DNA of 64,000 nucleotides, from positions 10,938,216 through 11,002,215 of the forward strand of contig JABBOT010000007.1 in NCBI GenBank assembly GCA_016165875.1, written 5' to 3'. The notes under the pieces are model-generated. The model searched no databases. It had not been told where the DNA came from and saw only the letters and a program-made list of their open reading frames with translations. Shown piece by piece: positions 45,621 through 58,417 of this stretch; position 1 is the stretch's first letter, and each line of letters starts with the position of its first letter. Made by a program: the position numbers and the translations under genes. The stretch is from Acanthopleura granulata (taxonomy: Eukaryota; Mollusca; Polyplacophora; Chitonida; Chitonidae).

Positions 45621-47160
45621 TAAAATAACATTTGAAAGATGATTGCGATGGATGAGTTGCTATAGCATTTTGTACACATGATTCCTGACAGGACTTCTTG
45701 ATGTCTTCTTGGTGAAAACTTTACATTAATTAAGTGAATGAAAAATGCAAGTCTTTAAGTATGAGTTTTACTATTCAGATTTGTGCCAAATTCTGTGCCA
45801 TTTTCACTGTTGCCAGTGTTGAATGCGATGTATTACACAGAACATGATATCCTTCTGTGTTCAAACATTGAAAATTTGATGCCTTTTACTGATTATTATT
45901 GACTGTCCAACCGGTTTGAACCGTCATGACTGTGAAGTTTGAGTCATGAATCATAGGGCAACCCTTGTTTGTCAAAGCACGCAGTTTATTGTTATACAAA
46001 ATCAATTTCCTGTTTAAAAGAACATGTTTTTGTTTAATTTCTTTGCATGATTATTCATAAAACGTTATACACATACACACACACACACGCATGCACACAC
46101 ACACATATATATATATAGGGATACTTTACTCTCTGCTTGCTTACAATCTAATGTGGACGAATGTTTCATCTATTTTGTCCAAAAAAATGCACGAAGATAC
46201 TACTGAAAATGTGCAATTTGTGTAATATGTCCACAATATCACGTACATATATAAGTGATACACATGTCATTCAAGATATTTATTACCGTGTCACACCATC
46301 GTTTACGGAGAGTATATTTGCTGCATTGTACTTTGGCAAATTTTCAGATTCGAGTGCCGCGCGCATGATCTACACATTGATTTTCTGCCCAGTTGATTGA
46401 TGTTAAAAGAAACTGTTTCAGTTGGATCGGCCATTTGTCAACGACATACTTCGTACCCCTGATCTAATTAGCTCGGTGCGAACAAACATGAATACTTTCA
46501 TGAATTCATGCGTGTAAACCCTCGTTAATAGAATATAGTTATATATATAGACGATATTCAATTTATATCATTTAAAAACAGGTTTGTAGGTCTTTGCAAT
46601 GCTACTGTAGTAGGGCTGGAGGACACGAATCATGGACCGGAAAAGTTGTTAGTCCGGTTGTTTTACTCCTTGTTACAATCAGGAGGTGAATGCGGTACCA
46701 TGCATGTTTACTGGAGCGACGCCCGCGGCATGCGAGCTGACATTGTAAAGGCGTAACCTCAACAAATGATATTGTTATGGCTCAGTGGTGATGACAAACC
46801 ACACAACTGACGCAAGGTTTAATAAGAGGTGACCGTTCGGAGCGATGACTCAGGAGTAAAGAGCATTAAGCTGCCGTTACACCCTCTACCCTTTCTCTTT
46901 CAACTCCCCCTCTTTTCCAGACAGCTCCAGGGCTCAGTCCTGCTCGAGGCCTAAGATAGGCGCTGGTTGATTGGTTTAAGGTTCATTCCTTACAATGGCT
47001 CAGTGATACGAATCACTTAGTTCAATGCCAATCTCAGGCAGGCAATTTTGAAAGATTTCCTAGTTTTGACTGTTCTTGGGGCTTTAGCGGTCCAGGGTGC
47101 TGTCTTGCATAAAGCTTGTTGCAGATCATTCATTGAATTTCACCAATAGTGTCACACGTG
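45620..47160. other. Intergenic, microsatellite only
   Basis: No gene is supported. A (CA)n(TA)n microsatellite runs from 46070 to 46117. The rest is AT-rich unique sequence. Confidence 0.5.
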
Positions 47161-47900
47161 GGAGAGTTACACACCACCACCTGCTCAGCCCACTTATCGA
47201 CCACACCTCCAAGTAATCGACATACCCACTGACCACACCTTCCAAATGATCGGACTACCTACACACCACACCACACCACTACTGATCGACCACACCTCCA
47301 GTCGATCGACCTACCTACTGATCATGCCCCCAACACATCGGCCTACCTACCGACCTCGTGGCCAACTGATTGGCCTACCTACGGGCCACACCACTAATTA
47401 ATCGACCTACCACCCTACCACGTATGTAGCTGATCGATTCACCTACCAACCACATCATCAACTGATCGACCTACTTTCTAACTACACCATCAGCTGATCA
47501 ACATACCTACCGACCACATCACTAATTGACTGACGTACCTACGGATCACGCCACTAACTGATCTACATACCTACCCACTACGCCACTAATTGATCGAGCA
47601 ACCTACCGACCACACCTCTGGTTGATCGCTACCTATCCGCCACATCAATAGCTGATTGACCATGCCACCAACTCATCGACTTGCCTAATGACCACACCAC
47701 CAGCAAGTCGACCCACATGCACTTACAGACTACACCACAAACGTTTCTTCCTGGCTAACCAATCACAGCACCTCTGGTTGATTGTCCTACTTACCGACCA
47801 CACCAACAGCTGATCGTCCTACTTACCGATCACAGCACCAGCTGATCGACCTAAAACTCAACCGACATCACCACTAACTAATCAACCTACTCACCTCACT
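47160..47900. repeat. Diverged ~33-bp tandem array
   Basis: About 20 loose copies of the pattern accgaccacaccacc, aactgatcgacctacctacc. Length and sequence vary strongly between copies, so the array is old. Confidence 0.8.
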
Positions 47901-47919
47901 CAGTGTCCAACAACACCAC

Positions 47920-48225
47920 GTGACCTGCCAGAAATGTTAGGCATCTATTTTTAATTTGCCTTTCCTATGGGCGACTCAAGAAAGTTTTACGAAATGGTTA
48001 TTTAGAATACACGACCGATGGAGAAAATTACGATACTGAGCGTTTGTGAAGAAGTTGTTGAAGGAAAGGAATGGCCTGTGTGTCTCAGAAAAAGCGAGTA
48101 AAGTCGGAAATTAGTGTCAACAGAAGCTTAGTAGCAGGCTTGACATTTTCTAGCATCTTGATAAAGTAGGTCTATTTCTACCTTTAATAGCAAAAGAGTT
48201 TGATCTGTGAACTCCTCTACTGCCA
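47920..48225. mobile_element. Inverted-repeat element, family M1, diverged copy
   Basis: Left end ccacgtgacctgccagaaat, gttaggcatctatttttaat. Right end caggcttgacattttctagc, ctacctttaatagcaaaaga. The extreme left arm is lost. Confidence 0.6.
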
Positions 48226-48254
48226 CCCGAGTGATTTAAGCGTTCACTTTTCAA

Positions 48255-48345
48255 TGTCTGGGACGCAGGGGGTGTCGGATCAAACCAGCCCTTGGCCACT
48301 GAATTTGCAGATTCCCCCGCTCTGCCTGGTTGCGGTGAAAAACAC
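48255..48345 (+). mobile_element. tRNA-like SINE, family S2, partial
   Basis: gtcggatcaaaccagccctt, ggccactgaatttgcagatt, cccccgctctgcctgg, corresponding to the B-box and body of the copy at 22084-22260. Confidence 0.55.
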
Positions 48346-49599
48346 CGGACTCCAGGGACGTTTGGCCAAGCGAACTTCCTTATAGCTATGACTACAAAGC
48401 GAACACGTTCCTCAGATACACTTTGGTTGCTATGACAACGTTTTGATGTAATCCCAAACAAATTCAGATCTAGGAGATCTATAAGAAAAAGTCATCACTT
48501 GGGCGATTGAGCTTTGTACTTATGTGGGTAGAAAAAAAACATGTGAAATCAGAGGAGATGAGTATTTTAAGAACGGGTTCTCTGAAATGAGGCATTTTGG
48601 CAAACAACGTTTCACGTATCCTTGGAATACAGAAAAGTACGTTTAACGTAAATATGAGCAAGTATCAAGGGAAATCTGTAGGCCTGCTCACTGCCGTCGC
48701 CTGTAGAGAACCAGTCGAAATGTTAAAAATTTCATCTTAATTTACAACAATTCATAGTTTTTGTTTGCTCAATGCAACTTTAAGAAGAAACGGAGCGCTA
48801 TGTATGAAAACGTTAACTACACAGACACAGAGACAAATAATATAAAATTGATACATTTAGCTGTAAACGTCGGAAAGCATGTGAAGACATTTTACACGAC
48901 TGTGTAAAGCTGTTCCTTGGGGTGTGCAGGTTTTCAAGACAGTGTTATCTGCGGTGTAAATAGTTTTCTGTGTGGTGAAAATGTTTTGATTTTTTTTTTG
49001 CTTTTGTTTTTTTAGCGAGAAATTATTTTTCCATGATGTAAAGGTTGTATCTGTAGTAGACAGGTTTCCTCCGCAGTGGAGTTTCCGAGACAATTTAATG
49101 CATTATCATTCAAAATTATCAGAAATATATATTACGTTTTACATTGATGGAGATGAGGATGTGTTTGGTTGTCTTTTTACTTGGTGTAAGCGACCTCTCG
49201 TTTGCAGAAGACATGTCGCAGGACTAACCTGGAGGAAGGCCGCAAATTATTAGCCCTTATTTAATTATTTGATCGTAACTGAAGGAATTTTTCCCTTCTA
49301 CCATGACGAACAGTTTTCTGGAGTTCCCGGCACAAACCACCGAATTTTGGTAAGCTAGTGGCGAATCACCTTTCTCGCGTGTGATGAACAGCTCGGAAGA
49401 CCTTATTTGTGGAAGACAGGTATAGTCTTCAACGAACGTTACCACTTATTATTTATGTGATTCCCGCTTAATGTCATACTCAAGAATTTCTTCAGTTATA
49501 TCATGACGGTATGTTTTCTGGGTGAGGAATGAGCGAGTGCTCGTGGTTCAACGTCGGACTAGCAATGTTTCAGTCATGTGACTACGACGAGTCCTTCTG

Positions 49600-49895
49600 G
49601 CGTGTGCGTACAGTATGTCTTCTTGTGGCAGGGCGAGTCCATCCCGCCAAAGTGCTGCCGCCATTGGAACATCTTACCGAAAACACCCGACTTGACACTC
49701 CACCCAGTCACATTATACTGACACCGCGCCGACCAGTCCTGTTTCCTTGTTTTAACCTCTTAATGTTGAGCGCCAAGCGAGAGAGCGATAAGTACCATTT
49801 TTGAAGTCTTTGGTATGAGCCAACCCGGGCTTGAGTCTGGATCTCCCGGCCTCGAGGCGGACGCTCTAACAAGTAGATCACCGAGGCGGTCTGTG
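49600..49895 (-). mobile_element. Interspersed repeat, family S3, longest copy
   Basis: Shares cagtatgtcttcttgtggca, gccaaagtgctgccgccatt, gataagtaccatttttgaag and tggtatgagccaacccgggc with the copies at 23600 and 53262. The right end resembles a reversed tRNA head (ccgggcttgagtctggatct, ggcggacgctctaacaagta), suggesting a minus-oriented SINE. Confidence 0.7.
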
Positions 49896-49899
49896 TGTT

Positions 49900-52800
49900 T
49901 TCTGAGTAGATTATTGACGAATTCAATTCACCACGTGTGACGCATAGATAGGCCACCCATGTTGGTGGAGGAATAGTGGTCGTCAGCGAACGTTGGACTC
50001 TACGCAAACTCGGATTATATACCAGCGCCGTCGGTCGGTTATACATGTATACATCCCCGTGTCTCGGTGCAGAGCATGTGAGGCAATGAATTAACAAGCT
50101 ACTATATTATTGACATGTGGTGCGTGCGACATTAATTAAGTCATGCACGCTTCATCATTTCATATTTGTTGCAAAAGTATGCACCCTTAATCTGCCGCCT
50201 TATGTGGCAGGTGTGAAGAACATTCCCAAGATGGTGGTCAAGAACCATTGTGAAAACGACATTTGCGTTACCATGGTGATAGCTTTTTGGATTATTAGAA
50301 TCTGACATCTCAAGATATTGGGTGATCTTTATTGGAGATGTGCTGCTCCTTACACCTTTGTAATTAAATGCCTAGGCCAATAGACTGACCATTTTTTTTC
50401 CTCCGTGTCATAATTCCATGACCTTATATACTTCCTGGGATTGGTTCTTAGGCCTACTCTCATAGTCTGTGGTACATCTCTTATCAAATCAAGATACTGT
50501 TACTTCCTTCCTTGTAGGATTCACAAATCACGTATACGTGCATAAGATGCGCGTGTTAATTCAGGCGGGACAGCCTGACTTGAGAACATCACAACTTCCC
50601 GCAACGAACGTATAATAAAAACCGCTTTTTCAGCAAAAATGTCAACCTTGAAACTGTCTCTACAGGGGAAATGGTCGTTATCGATTTTCTTTCAGAATAT
50701 GTCATTTACACAGGACCCTATATGTACAGCAAACACCTTTTGTTCGTTTCTTTTTGACTATAAGTATATTTCGTTTGCTTTCTCTCGCTGACTATTAAAA
50801 CATCCTAATGTTTACATGGCTAGCTGTTGCGAATTTGCAACATGCCTATGGTATCTGTATACTGCATGTGGGCGCTTGTGCATTTGTAATTTTATCGCTC
50901 GCGCCATTCAGTCGTGTAAAATCTGTATTGGTCTGTTGCGCTGCCGTCCATATAAAGGCGAAAATATAGGCCTTTTAAGGTCTCTTGCAGAAAATTACAT
51001 GCAGTTTTCGCCAGATCTTTGTACATTTTACAGGGTTATATAAATGTATGACGAAAGCGGCCGAGTGCTGCCGATTGTTGATGTCGCATAACATTTTAAT
51101 GCACGGTGTTAAACAAACTCGGCCAGTCTGTTATTTGCCCACTTTGCACTGACGTTATATCACTGCAAATTGCCCTGAGAATGGGCCAATCCATCGAGCA
51201 TAAACTCTCATTCTAGCGGAAAACAGTGTGGCAAGAAACCCATTACCGGGATATGCATGGTAGTTCTTCGCTGTCATCGTGCTCCAAAACAATCCCTTGA
51301 ATTGGCATAAAATCACATATAGGTGACGCTAGTTGCTATTAAAACGTGGCGGCAGGAATTCTTACATGTAAATGCTGTCGGGGATATTGAAATCAAGAGA
51401 AACGTGGAATGTTTAAGCCGTGGAAAACTCCTTCGAAATGTACGTCGTAGACACTGAGGAATATCCTGAAATCAATGGAACCGTGGAGAGTTTATGCCAC
51501 AGAGAACACCTTCATTGCCATTCATGTGCACGTGTGAAAGCTTGTATGGAGTTACCAATATGCAGGCAACAACAGACAACCTTTTGGCCTAAAGTATATA
51601 GGCTCCAATTTGCTTAGTGTCTTGTTTATTCCTGTGATGATTTTGATTTGATTGATGACTCGCGCAGTACAGAAAGATATTTCACGCACGCCATGGTAAG
51701 CATGCAGCGTGATCGTGGGAGGAAAGCGGACAGAGCCTGAGGAAAACTCACGACACTCCAACTTTGCTGGCGGACCTTCCCACGTCTACGACCCTTCTGT
51801 TTGTGCATGGGCAATCTCATAATTCACGCATTACAAGAGGAATATGGTCAATCCGGCTTGAACCTCTAATCACCAATGGGCAGCAAAAGGTAACCCAACT
51901 AACATCACTTAGAGCGGGATCGAGCACCAGTAGAGCATTTCTACGGATAATGGATCGACTTTGAATATGTGAGGCAGAACCATGTTGGTGAATACAATTT
52001 CTGCCCCATGATGTTATTTGCTACAGTGAAGAAACAAGAAAAAAAAAACCTTTATGGACAAATGAAATATTGATATAAAATGGTAGTGCTTTTTTTATAA
52101 TTGTAAGAGAACATTTCTAACTCTCCTCGAAATTTTTGGAAGTGTGTGGTATTGATACAGGATTTTGACATTAATAAATGAATCCTCAGTACCAGTTAAT
52201 ACACATCGATATCGATAAATCTTGTGGTAAAACAAGTATCGATGTCTGGAATGATCTGAAATGATAAGCCTTGGGCAAGAATCTTATTGTCAAAGTTCGA
52301 CATTTTTCCAATGATTTTACCTAGCTTCACCGTCAGCTTAATACGTGTGCAATAATGACACACACGGAGCTAGACATGATAATCATCTACAAATATTATC
52401 ACACCTAACCTACGACTAGACACACAGAAAACTGACGGTATCGCGCTTGTAATAATGTATGTATGTATAGAAATATGTATGTACGCATGTATGTATGTGT
52501 GCATGTATATGTTTGTATGCTTAAGTTTTTACGTCGTAGTTAAAGTGAAAGACGGTGTATGTTCTAAGTTAACTTTGCCAAAAAGGTTGGACAATATTTT
52601 GTTCATTTCGGTAAAGTGTTTTTTTCTAACAGCCACTACGACAGTGGAAACTGACATTTGGCCACACTCCGTCGACTTGCATGAAACGCGGCCATTTTGT
52701 GTGGGCTGTGACGTAATCGTCTCAAGAGCGGAATACTCTTGTAACCTAAGACTGTAGTATGATGTTAGGATCGTGGTTGAAACTTACATATGTAAGTAAA

Positions 52801-53260
52801 TGTGAGTATATATGTAAATTTATAACCTGAAATGATCAGGAAACTTACTCTCGTCATAACACAAAGGTCTGGAAATAATTTGTAGTGATGTTCGCACCTA
52901 GGTATAAATAACACGTAAAAGAGAGTCCTGCCCCTGTGTTATTACTTGTTACATTGACATTCAGCTCAGAAGATTTATTTCACAGCTTATAAACAGCTGA
53001 TATCTCCTAGCTCTCTGACTGGTCAGTCTGCCATCAGCTTAAAAAGATAGGAGCCTTCAGGTCCCCAGTCGGCAGCACGATACTCAGCAGCGAATTCATA
53101 CAAATTCAAACAGGTTTCTGTATTCAAAAGATAATTTTGTAATCTTTTTAATAAACAGTGTCTCAGTCATGAGCTGTCAAAGCCTTTGCCAATTTTTCAG
53201 TCATTCAACGACGAGGGGTTCTAAACATGTATATGTTCTGGATGTTAAAGTATATAGCAT
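49900..53260. other. Intergenic region with one degenerate SINE
   Basis: No supported gene. A degenerate minus-oriented S1 copy is at about 51636-51800 (gtgggaggaaagcggacaga). An ATGT-rich microsatellite is at about 52455-52512. The remainder is AT-rich and unique. Confidence 0.5.
51636..51800 (-). mobile_element. SINE family S1, minus orientation, degenerate
   Basis: tttgatttgattgatgactc, then cgtgggaggaaagcggacag, agcctgaggaaaactcacga and tgctggcggaccttcccacg keep the family order. The head is lost. Confidence 0.7.
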
Positions 53261-53261
53261 G

Positions 53262-53400
53262 CACCTCTCAGTGCCGAGTGCCAAATGAGACAGCAGCAAG
53301 TGCCATTTTTAAAGTCTGGTATAAACCAGTCCGGGATTGATACCCAGATCACCCATACTCGAGGCGGACGCTCAAACCCTCCACTACGCCGTAGTAGAAG
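53262..53400 (-). mobile_element. Interspersed repeat, family S3, short copy
   Basis: Contains gcagcaagtgccatttttaa, agtctggtataaaccagtcc and ctcgaggcggacgctcaaac, aligning with the right half of 49600-49895. Confidence 0.65.
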
Positions 53401-53757
53401 CATACATGTGTCAATATATAATAATCTCTTTGTGCTTGTTATTACATTGGACCCCACTGTACATGCTATTTATTTTACCCAACTATACACGGTAAACGTG
53501 ACTTAAATGCCCGCCTCAGGTCAGAGCACCATTCCTCCAAAACCACGGTCGCATGTTCGAATGGGTTACGTCCTTTTGTTATGGCGAAGGTTTGTCGTGC
53601 ACAGGGTGCGGATGCTTCCTCTGCGCTCTCTCCTGTTCGTCCACGCACCCATTATTAAGCTGTCCACCTTTATACAAATGAAATATTCGCCCTCCAACTG
53701 ACTCATGCAGGCCTGGTCAAAGTTTATCGTAGTTTGTTAGGTCAACTTCATATACAT

Positions 53758-54215
53758 ATCATCGTTGTCATCACATCGCTATTGTTTATTTCATCATCAC
53801 CATCAGTACCATCTTCATCTTCATCACCATCGTCGTCGTCGATATTGCAGTCGTTCTCTATATCATTATCGTCGCCATCAGTATCATCGTCATTATTGCC
53901 ATCATAGTCACCATCATCACGATTGTCCTCAACATCTTTGTAGTAGTCATCATCATCATCGCCTCTTACGGTCATCGTCGAAATAATCAGTATAATTATC
54001 ATCATCTTCTTCATCAATTATAATAATTATTTTTAGTATGATAATGAAGAGAAGTAGGAGGGGGTCGCCATCATTGTCATCTTCATCGCGTTCATCATGA
54101 CCATCATCATCATCACCACGATTGTCATCATCATCTTTGTAGTCATCATCATCATCACCAACTCATTATCGTCATCGTCGAAATATTACTCACCATCATC
54201 GTCATCAGCATCAAT
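53758..54215. repeat. ATC/CAT-rich trinucleotide repeat tract
   Basis: Two blocks (about 53758-54012 and 54065-54215) of imperfect tcatcatcaccatcgtc repeats, separated by ~50 bp. The two blocks share sub-sequences such as cgtcatcgtcgaaatat, suggesting duplication of the whole tract. The Asp-rich and His-rich frames within it are artefacts. Confidence 0.9.
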
Positions 54216-54906
54216 TATGATAATTGTTTTTAATGTGACGAGGTGGAGAAGGAGGAGGATCGTCATCTTGGTCATCTTCATCTTGAAGCCCGTTGCGCAT
54301 GGTTGCTGCCGACAAAGTCATATCAATGGAGAAAAAAATTACCAAACAATACGATTTCACCGGTGACCAAACCCTGCACAAGATTGGTTAGATTTCTAAT
54401 ATGTGAAAACTGGGTGTACGTCTCTATACATGTAGCCGATTCCAAGCTTCTAGCTGGTACTTTAGATATATAAAGTTTCATATAAGAGGAAGGAGAAAAC
54501 ATTAAGAAAATAATGTTTAGGTGATGGAAATTTCAAGGGTTTTTTCCCTTCCTCGGTTCACGTTCCCGATGTATATAACTAAAGTAACTGGGTAACACAT
54601 GCCGATCAGTGCAGATGCCATGCTTAGGTTACGAGCTAATACGCCGTCTGATCATTCTGTCAGTACGTTAACTTATGAAGTCTGTTATATTGAGGTACCG
54701 AGAAATCAAGATAATGAGATCTCCGGAAACTTGATTACATCCCGACATTGTCTAGGCCTACTGAACCGGTATTAAAACCTCGTAAACAGGGTAAGCATTT
54801 ACAGTAGATTGTTTAACCCGATAGGCTCATCATTTCATTTGAAACGAGAAACAGACCAGTTCACAATTGGCTTCGTCATTTCTATGGCTTCTTGTGTTTC
54901 CTACAG

Positions 54907-55060
54907 GAACGACGAGTCGGGAGACTGGGGAATCCATGCCGAGCACCGCTGGCGGTCAGGGCGCGTTGCCGCTGATTTTCCCAGGCATTTAACATCGAAG
55001 CACTCCAGTACGCCGCCACCGTCTTTCCTGGATACTTTGTACGGTATAAGAACCGACTGA
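54907..55060 (+). CDS. Possible isolated coding exon (unknown gene)
   Basis: A good acceptor (ttgtgtttcctacag) is followed by a GC-rich stretch with a stop-terminated frame of about 50 codons beginning NDESGDWGIHAEHRWRSG. Other frames are also partly open, so the frame is not certain. No family recognised and no linked exon found. It may equally be chance. Confidence 0.22.
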
Positions 55061-55430
55061 AAATCAAGCAGTCTTTTATATCATGTGATATGTGTGCAGG
55101 CAGCAGTTGAGTAATTCTCAAATATATAGGCCTATTCATTATTAATGACTGCAGTTGTGTGATTCACAAATATATATTCGTTATTCATTAAAATTAATTG
55201 TCCCTTTATTTCCTTTTTTTTGATTCCCTGTTTTAATTAGATAATTATGATTGATCGAAATGTGCCAGCGAAATTACGTCGTACGACCCGAAAGGAAGTC
55301 GTAGCATGAATCCAACATGAACTGGGTTTGGACACACGGCGAGCGCATTGATGAAAGGTTCCTGAGTCATTATGCTTCGTTATTACGCTAACATCTCAGC
55401 CGCGGGGCCCACGGTGCACATGTAGAACAT

Positions 55431-55718
55431 TATACTATGAATTATTTATTGATTTGATTGGCGTTTTACGCCGTACTCAAGAATATTTCACTTATACGAC
55501 GGCGGCCAGCATCAATGGTGGGAGGAAACCGAGCAGAGCTCCCGAGAAACACACTACCATCCGCAGCTTGCTGGCGGACCTTCCCACTTACGACCGTACA
55601 GGAAGCCAGCATGAGCTGGGCTTGAACTCACAGCGACAGCATTGGTGGGAGGCTTCTGGGTCATTGCGCTGCGCTAGTGGGCCAACCGAGCCACGGAAGC
55701 CCCCACTATACTATGAAT
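55431..55718 (-). mobile_element. Complete SINE family S1, minus orientation, with 12-bp target-site duplication
   Basis: The body (55443-55706) starts with the reversed tail (tttattgatttgattggcgt, cgccgtactcaagaatattt) and ends with the reversed tRNA head (gagctgggcttgaactcaca as the B-box, gccaaccgagccacggaagc as the A-box). It is flanked by tatactatgaat at 55431-55442 and 55707-55718. It is the full-length counterpart of the copy at 3922-4155. Confidence 0.92.
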
Positions 55719-55985
55719 AATCAGAATCAAAAAAGAAAGATGTCGCATGTTACATATTTCTTTCTTTATATCCTCATCCTCAAACTTTCCAATAAAGAAA
55801 TTTGGTTATCATCGGATGTTAGTTTATATCAATGAAAGAGGAGGAAACCGGATTTCACGGGGTAAACAACTGGCCTCCGGCAAATTAGTGAGGAACATTT
55901 CAACGTGTGATGTGAAAAGTCCTAGGGGAATCGTTCACAATCCACAAACGGCCACACAAACGCCTGATTATTCAAAACTAGAGGA

Positions 55986-56078
55986 ATAATGTCTACCAAA
56001 CACGGTCTATTCTCTGTCTAACAATGTCTACCAAACACGGTCTATTCTCTGTCTAACAATGTCTACCAAAACCTGCCT
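55986..56078. repeat. 35-bp tandem duplication
   Basis: aatgtctaccaaacacggtc, tattctctgtctaac occurs twice exactly, and a third copy begins and then diverges after accaaa. Confidence 0.85.
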
Positions 56079-56079
56079 G

Positions 56080-56218
56080 TTCAACGACTGTGTGCACAGC
56101 CAAGCTATCGTTGTTCACACGTTGAGCTCCATGCTCTCACGCACTTACTCAGGAAGTCGGTTCTCAAATGGTAACAATATGAGCCTTCATTCCGAGATTG
56201 TTGCTCGCGTAGAAAGCA

Positions 56219-56250
<32 letters not shown>

Positions 56251-58400
56251 ATGCCGGCAACAGCCTTCGTGGAAGGTCTATCCTGATATATAGGTTCATT
56301 GTCAAGATCTCGATACTTGTCGTTCTTGGAGCCAATCAGGATTCCACCATTGTTGCTCACATATAGAGCAATAATAATAGCTGTCGACAGTCTTATTGTG
56401 GTATTCTGGAACTAAATAGTAACTCAGTTTGGATTAGGGAATCGTTATGTAAGTGGATGCATTGTGTTATTAGATATTAACTATACGCGTTGTTGACAGG
56501 GAACATAACTTGCCATTCAGATCAGACTTGTGCATGAAAAACGTACACGGGTTAACACAGACTTCCAGAGGAACCATGGCAATGTGAGATAACGACTGCC
56601 CTGGGCGTAATGTGCATGGGTGTGACTAACAATGAAGTCACAGTATGTAACGTCACTAAAGCGGTTAATAATGACACGAATCAAGATCAGTGGTTAACAC
56701 CTGGGTTAATAAGCGGCATCACACTGTAAACCCAAATATTTACTATCAAGTGCATCTACTCCAAGTTTCTTAAATCTTGCCAAACATTAATTCCAACTTA
56801 TAATCAAGGTCTACGGTACTGTTCTTATCTATAATTCCTCTAAACCTGGGGGGGGGGGACGCTGTCTAAACACATCACAGTTTTTTTAGTCATCACCGCT
56901 GTGGTCATAAGAACAGTTGCAATAAAAGTTTAACTGAGATACTTATATGCCTTTTCTTGCTTGCGGATTATATTGCATTCGTATATCAGCATATTTTGTA
57001 ATATATAGAAGAATGCAATCAACAACTGCTTAGTACAGCACATTCTTGAATGGTTATAGCTATAGGCATTATTAAACGCTCAGCGTATACATTTAATTAG
57101 CTAAGTTTAGAAAGAACTGCACTATATATGCAGATATTTAAGCTAAACACTTCTCCGTTATGCATTAAAACAATCGTAGTCTGAGCAAACAAGCCAATTT
57201 AAATTCAGACAATGGTGACAGTTATTCAAGCTGTGCAAATCGGCGGTCGTAATGTTCACCCGGGGAAAGCTGTAGACATCAACAGGCTCTGGTAAACGGG
57301 TTTTAGAATGGCTAGGACTGTTTGAAAATTCCATGCAGGTTTGTCCGCAAAGGCATTATTTAAGTCGCTACCCCAACATGCTAGTGGCTATTCTATCGGC
57401 TCTGTAGCTAGCGGCCTCCAACGCTCATCCGACAAAAGTCATCAATTCACATTAGGCATATAAGAAAGTCCCTCAAAACTAGATCCTCTGAAACACGTGG
57501 GCGTTCACTCCATGAAAGCAGGTAAAAGGCCAGTTGGGAATGAAGAAAATGCCAAAGATAATGCATGCGTGGATTTAGTACATACCGTCTTGTTAACCGG
57601 TTAGCGCCTACGTCTGCAATGGTTTAGTTTCGCACATATCTTGGAATGCGCAAATTGACCAATTACAACCGGGTCATTCCATCATGTTCTCAGTAATTTG
57701 TCTCGCAAATTTTCCTGAAAATGCCAAGCAACGTTCCGTCCTTGATAATTCATATAACGGATTCCTGTCCTTTATCGTCGTCGACCGATACCTTTCCAGT
57801 ACACCGTGAATCCTGATTAATAGCATGTATATCGATATAGATGTGTGAGGATTTGTAGGGTCAGGAACTCTACAACTGTATATAAAATTATGAAACAAAC
57901 TTTTGAGTTGAAATGAAGCAGTTGGACATGTAGTTTCATTTCGGTTTCGATTTTCTCTTATCGGTCTCGGTGTTCTCGGGGTCACTGACGCATAAATCAT
58001 TGGAATGGCTGGGAACAGATGGGTGTAGCTGTCGACAAAACATACCGCCAACATACCGCCAGTCACTAGATAGGTTGATACAGCGTTTCAGGGCCCCATG
58101 TTAATACTGATGAAATCAGGCGTGTGGGTAGCTCTAAGGCGATGCCTAGTGTCCGCTAATAAGTCGGTCGCGTTCATTGCGTGTTCATGGACAAACAACC
58201 ACTCACAGGTGATTCCAGAGTGGAACAGCGCGTATCGATCTATCTCTGAAACCGAGAAGAACCCGGCGTCCAGCTAGCGCCGAGCTGTAAGGATTCATAT
58301 TAAATTCTTTCTGCGTCCTTCACAACAGTTTCCGAACGGGATGTAAGAGTGTTAAAGTCCACGACTTACCCAAAGATCCGCCAAAGTTGTCTCAGACAAA
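56080..58400. other. Intergenic region, no clear features
   Basis: Unique sequence with a homopolymer A run at 56218 and a 9-G run near 56850. No gene supported. Confidence 0.5.
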
Positions 58401-58417
58401 AAAACCCATCATCGGCC

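Noticed and set aside
53748..54017. Asp-rich protein on the minus strand
   Set aside because: Produced by an ATC trinucleotide tract; low complexity with no other coding sign.
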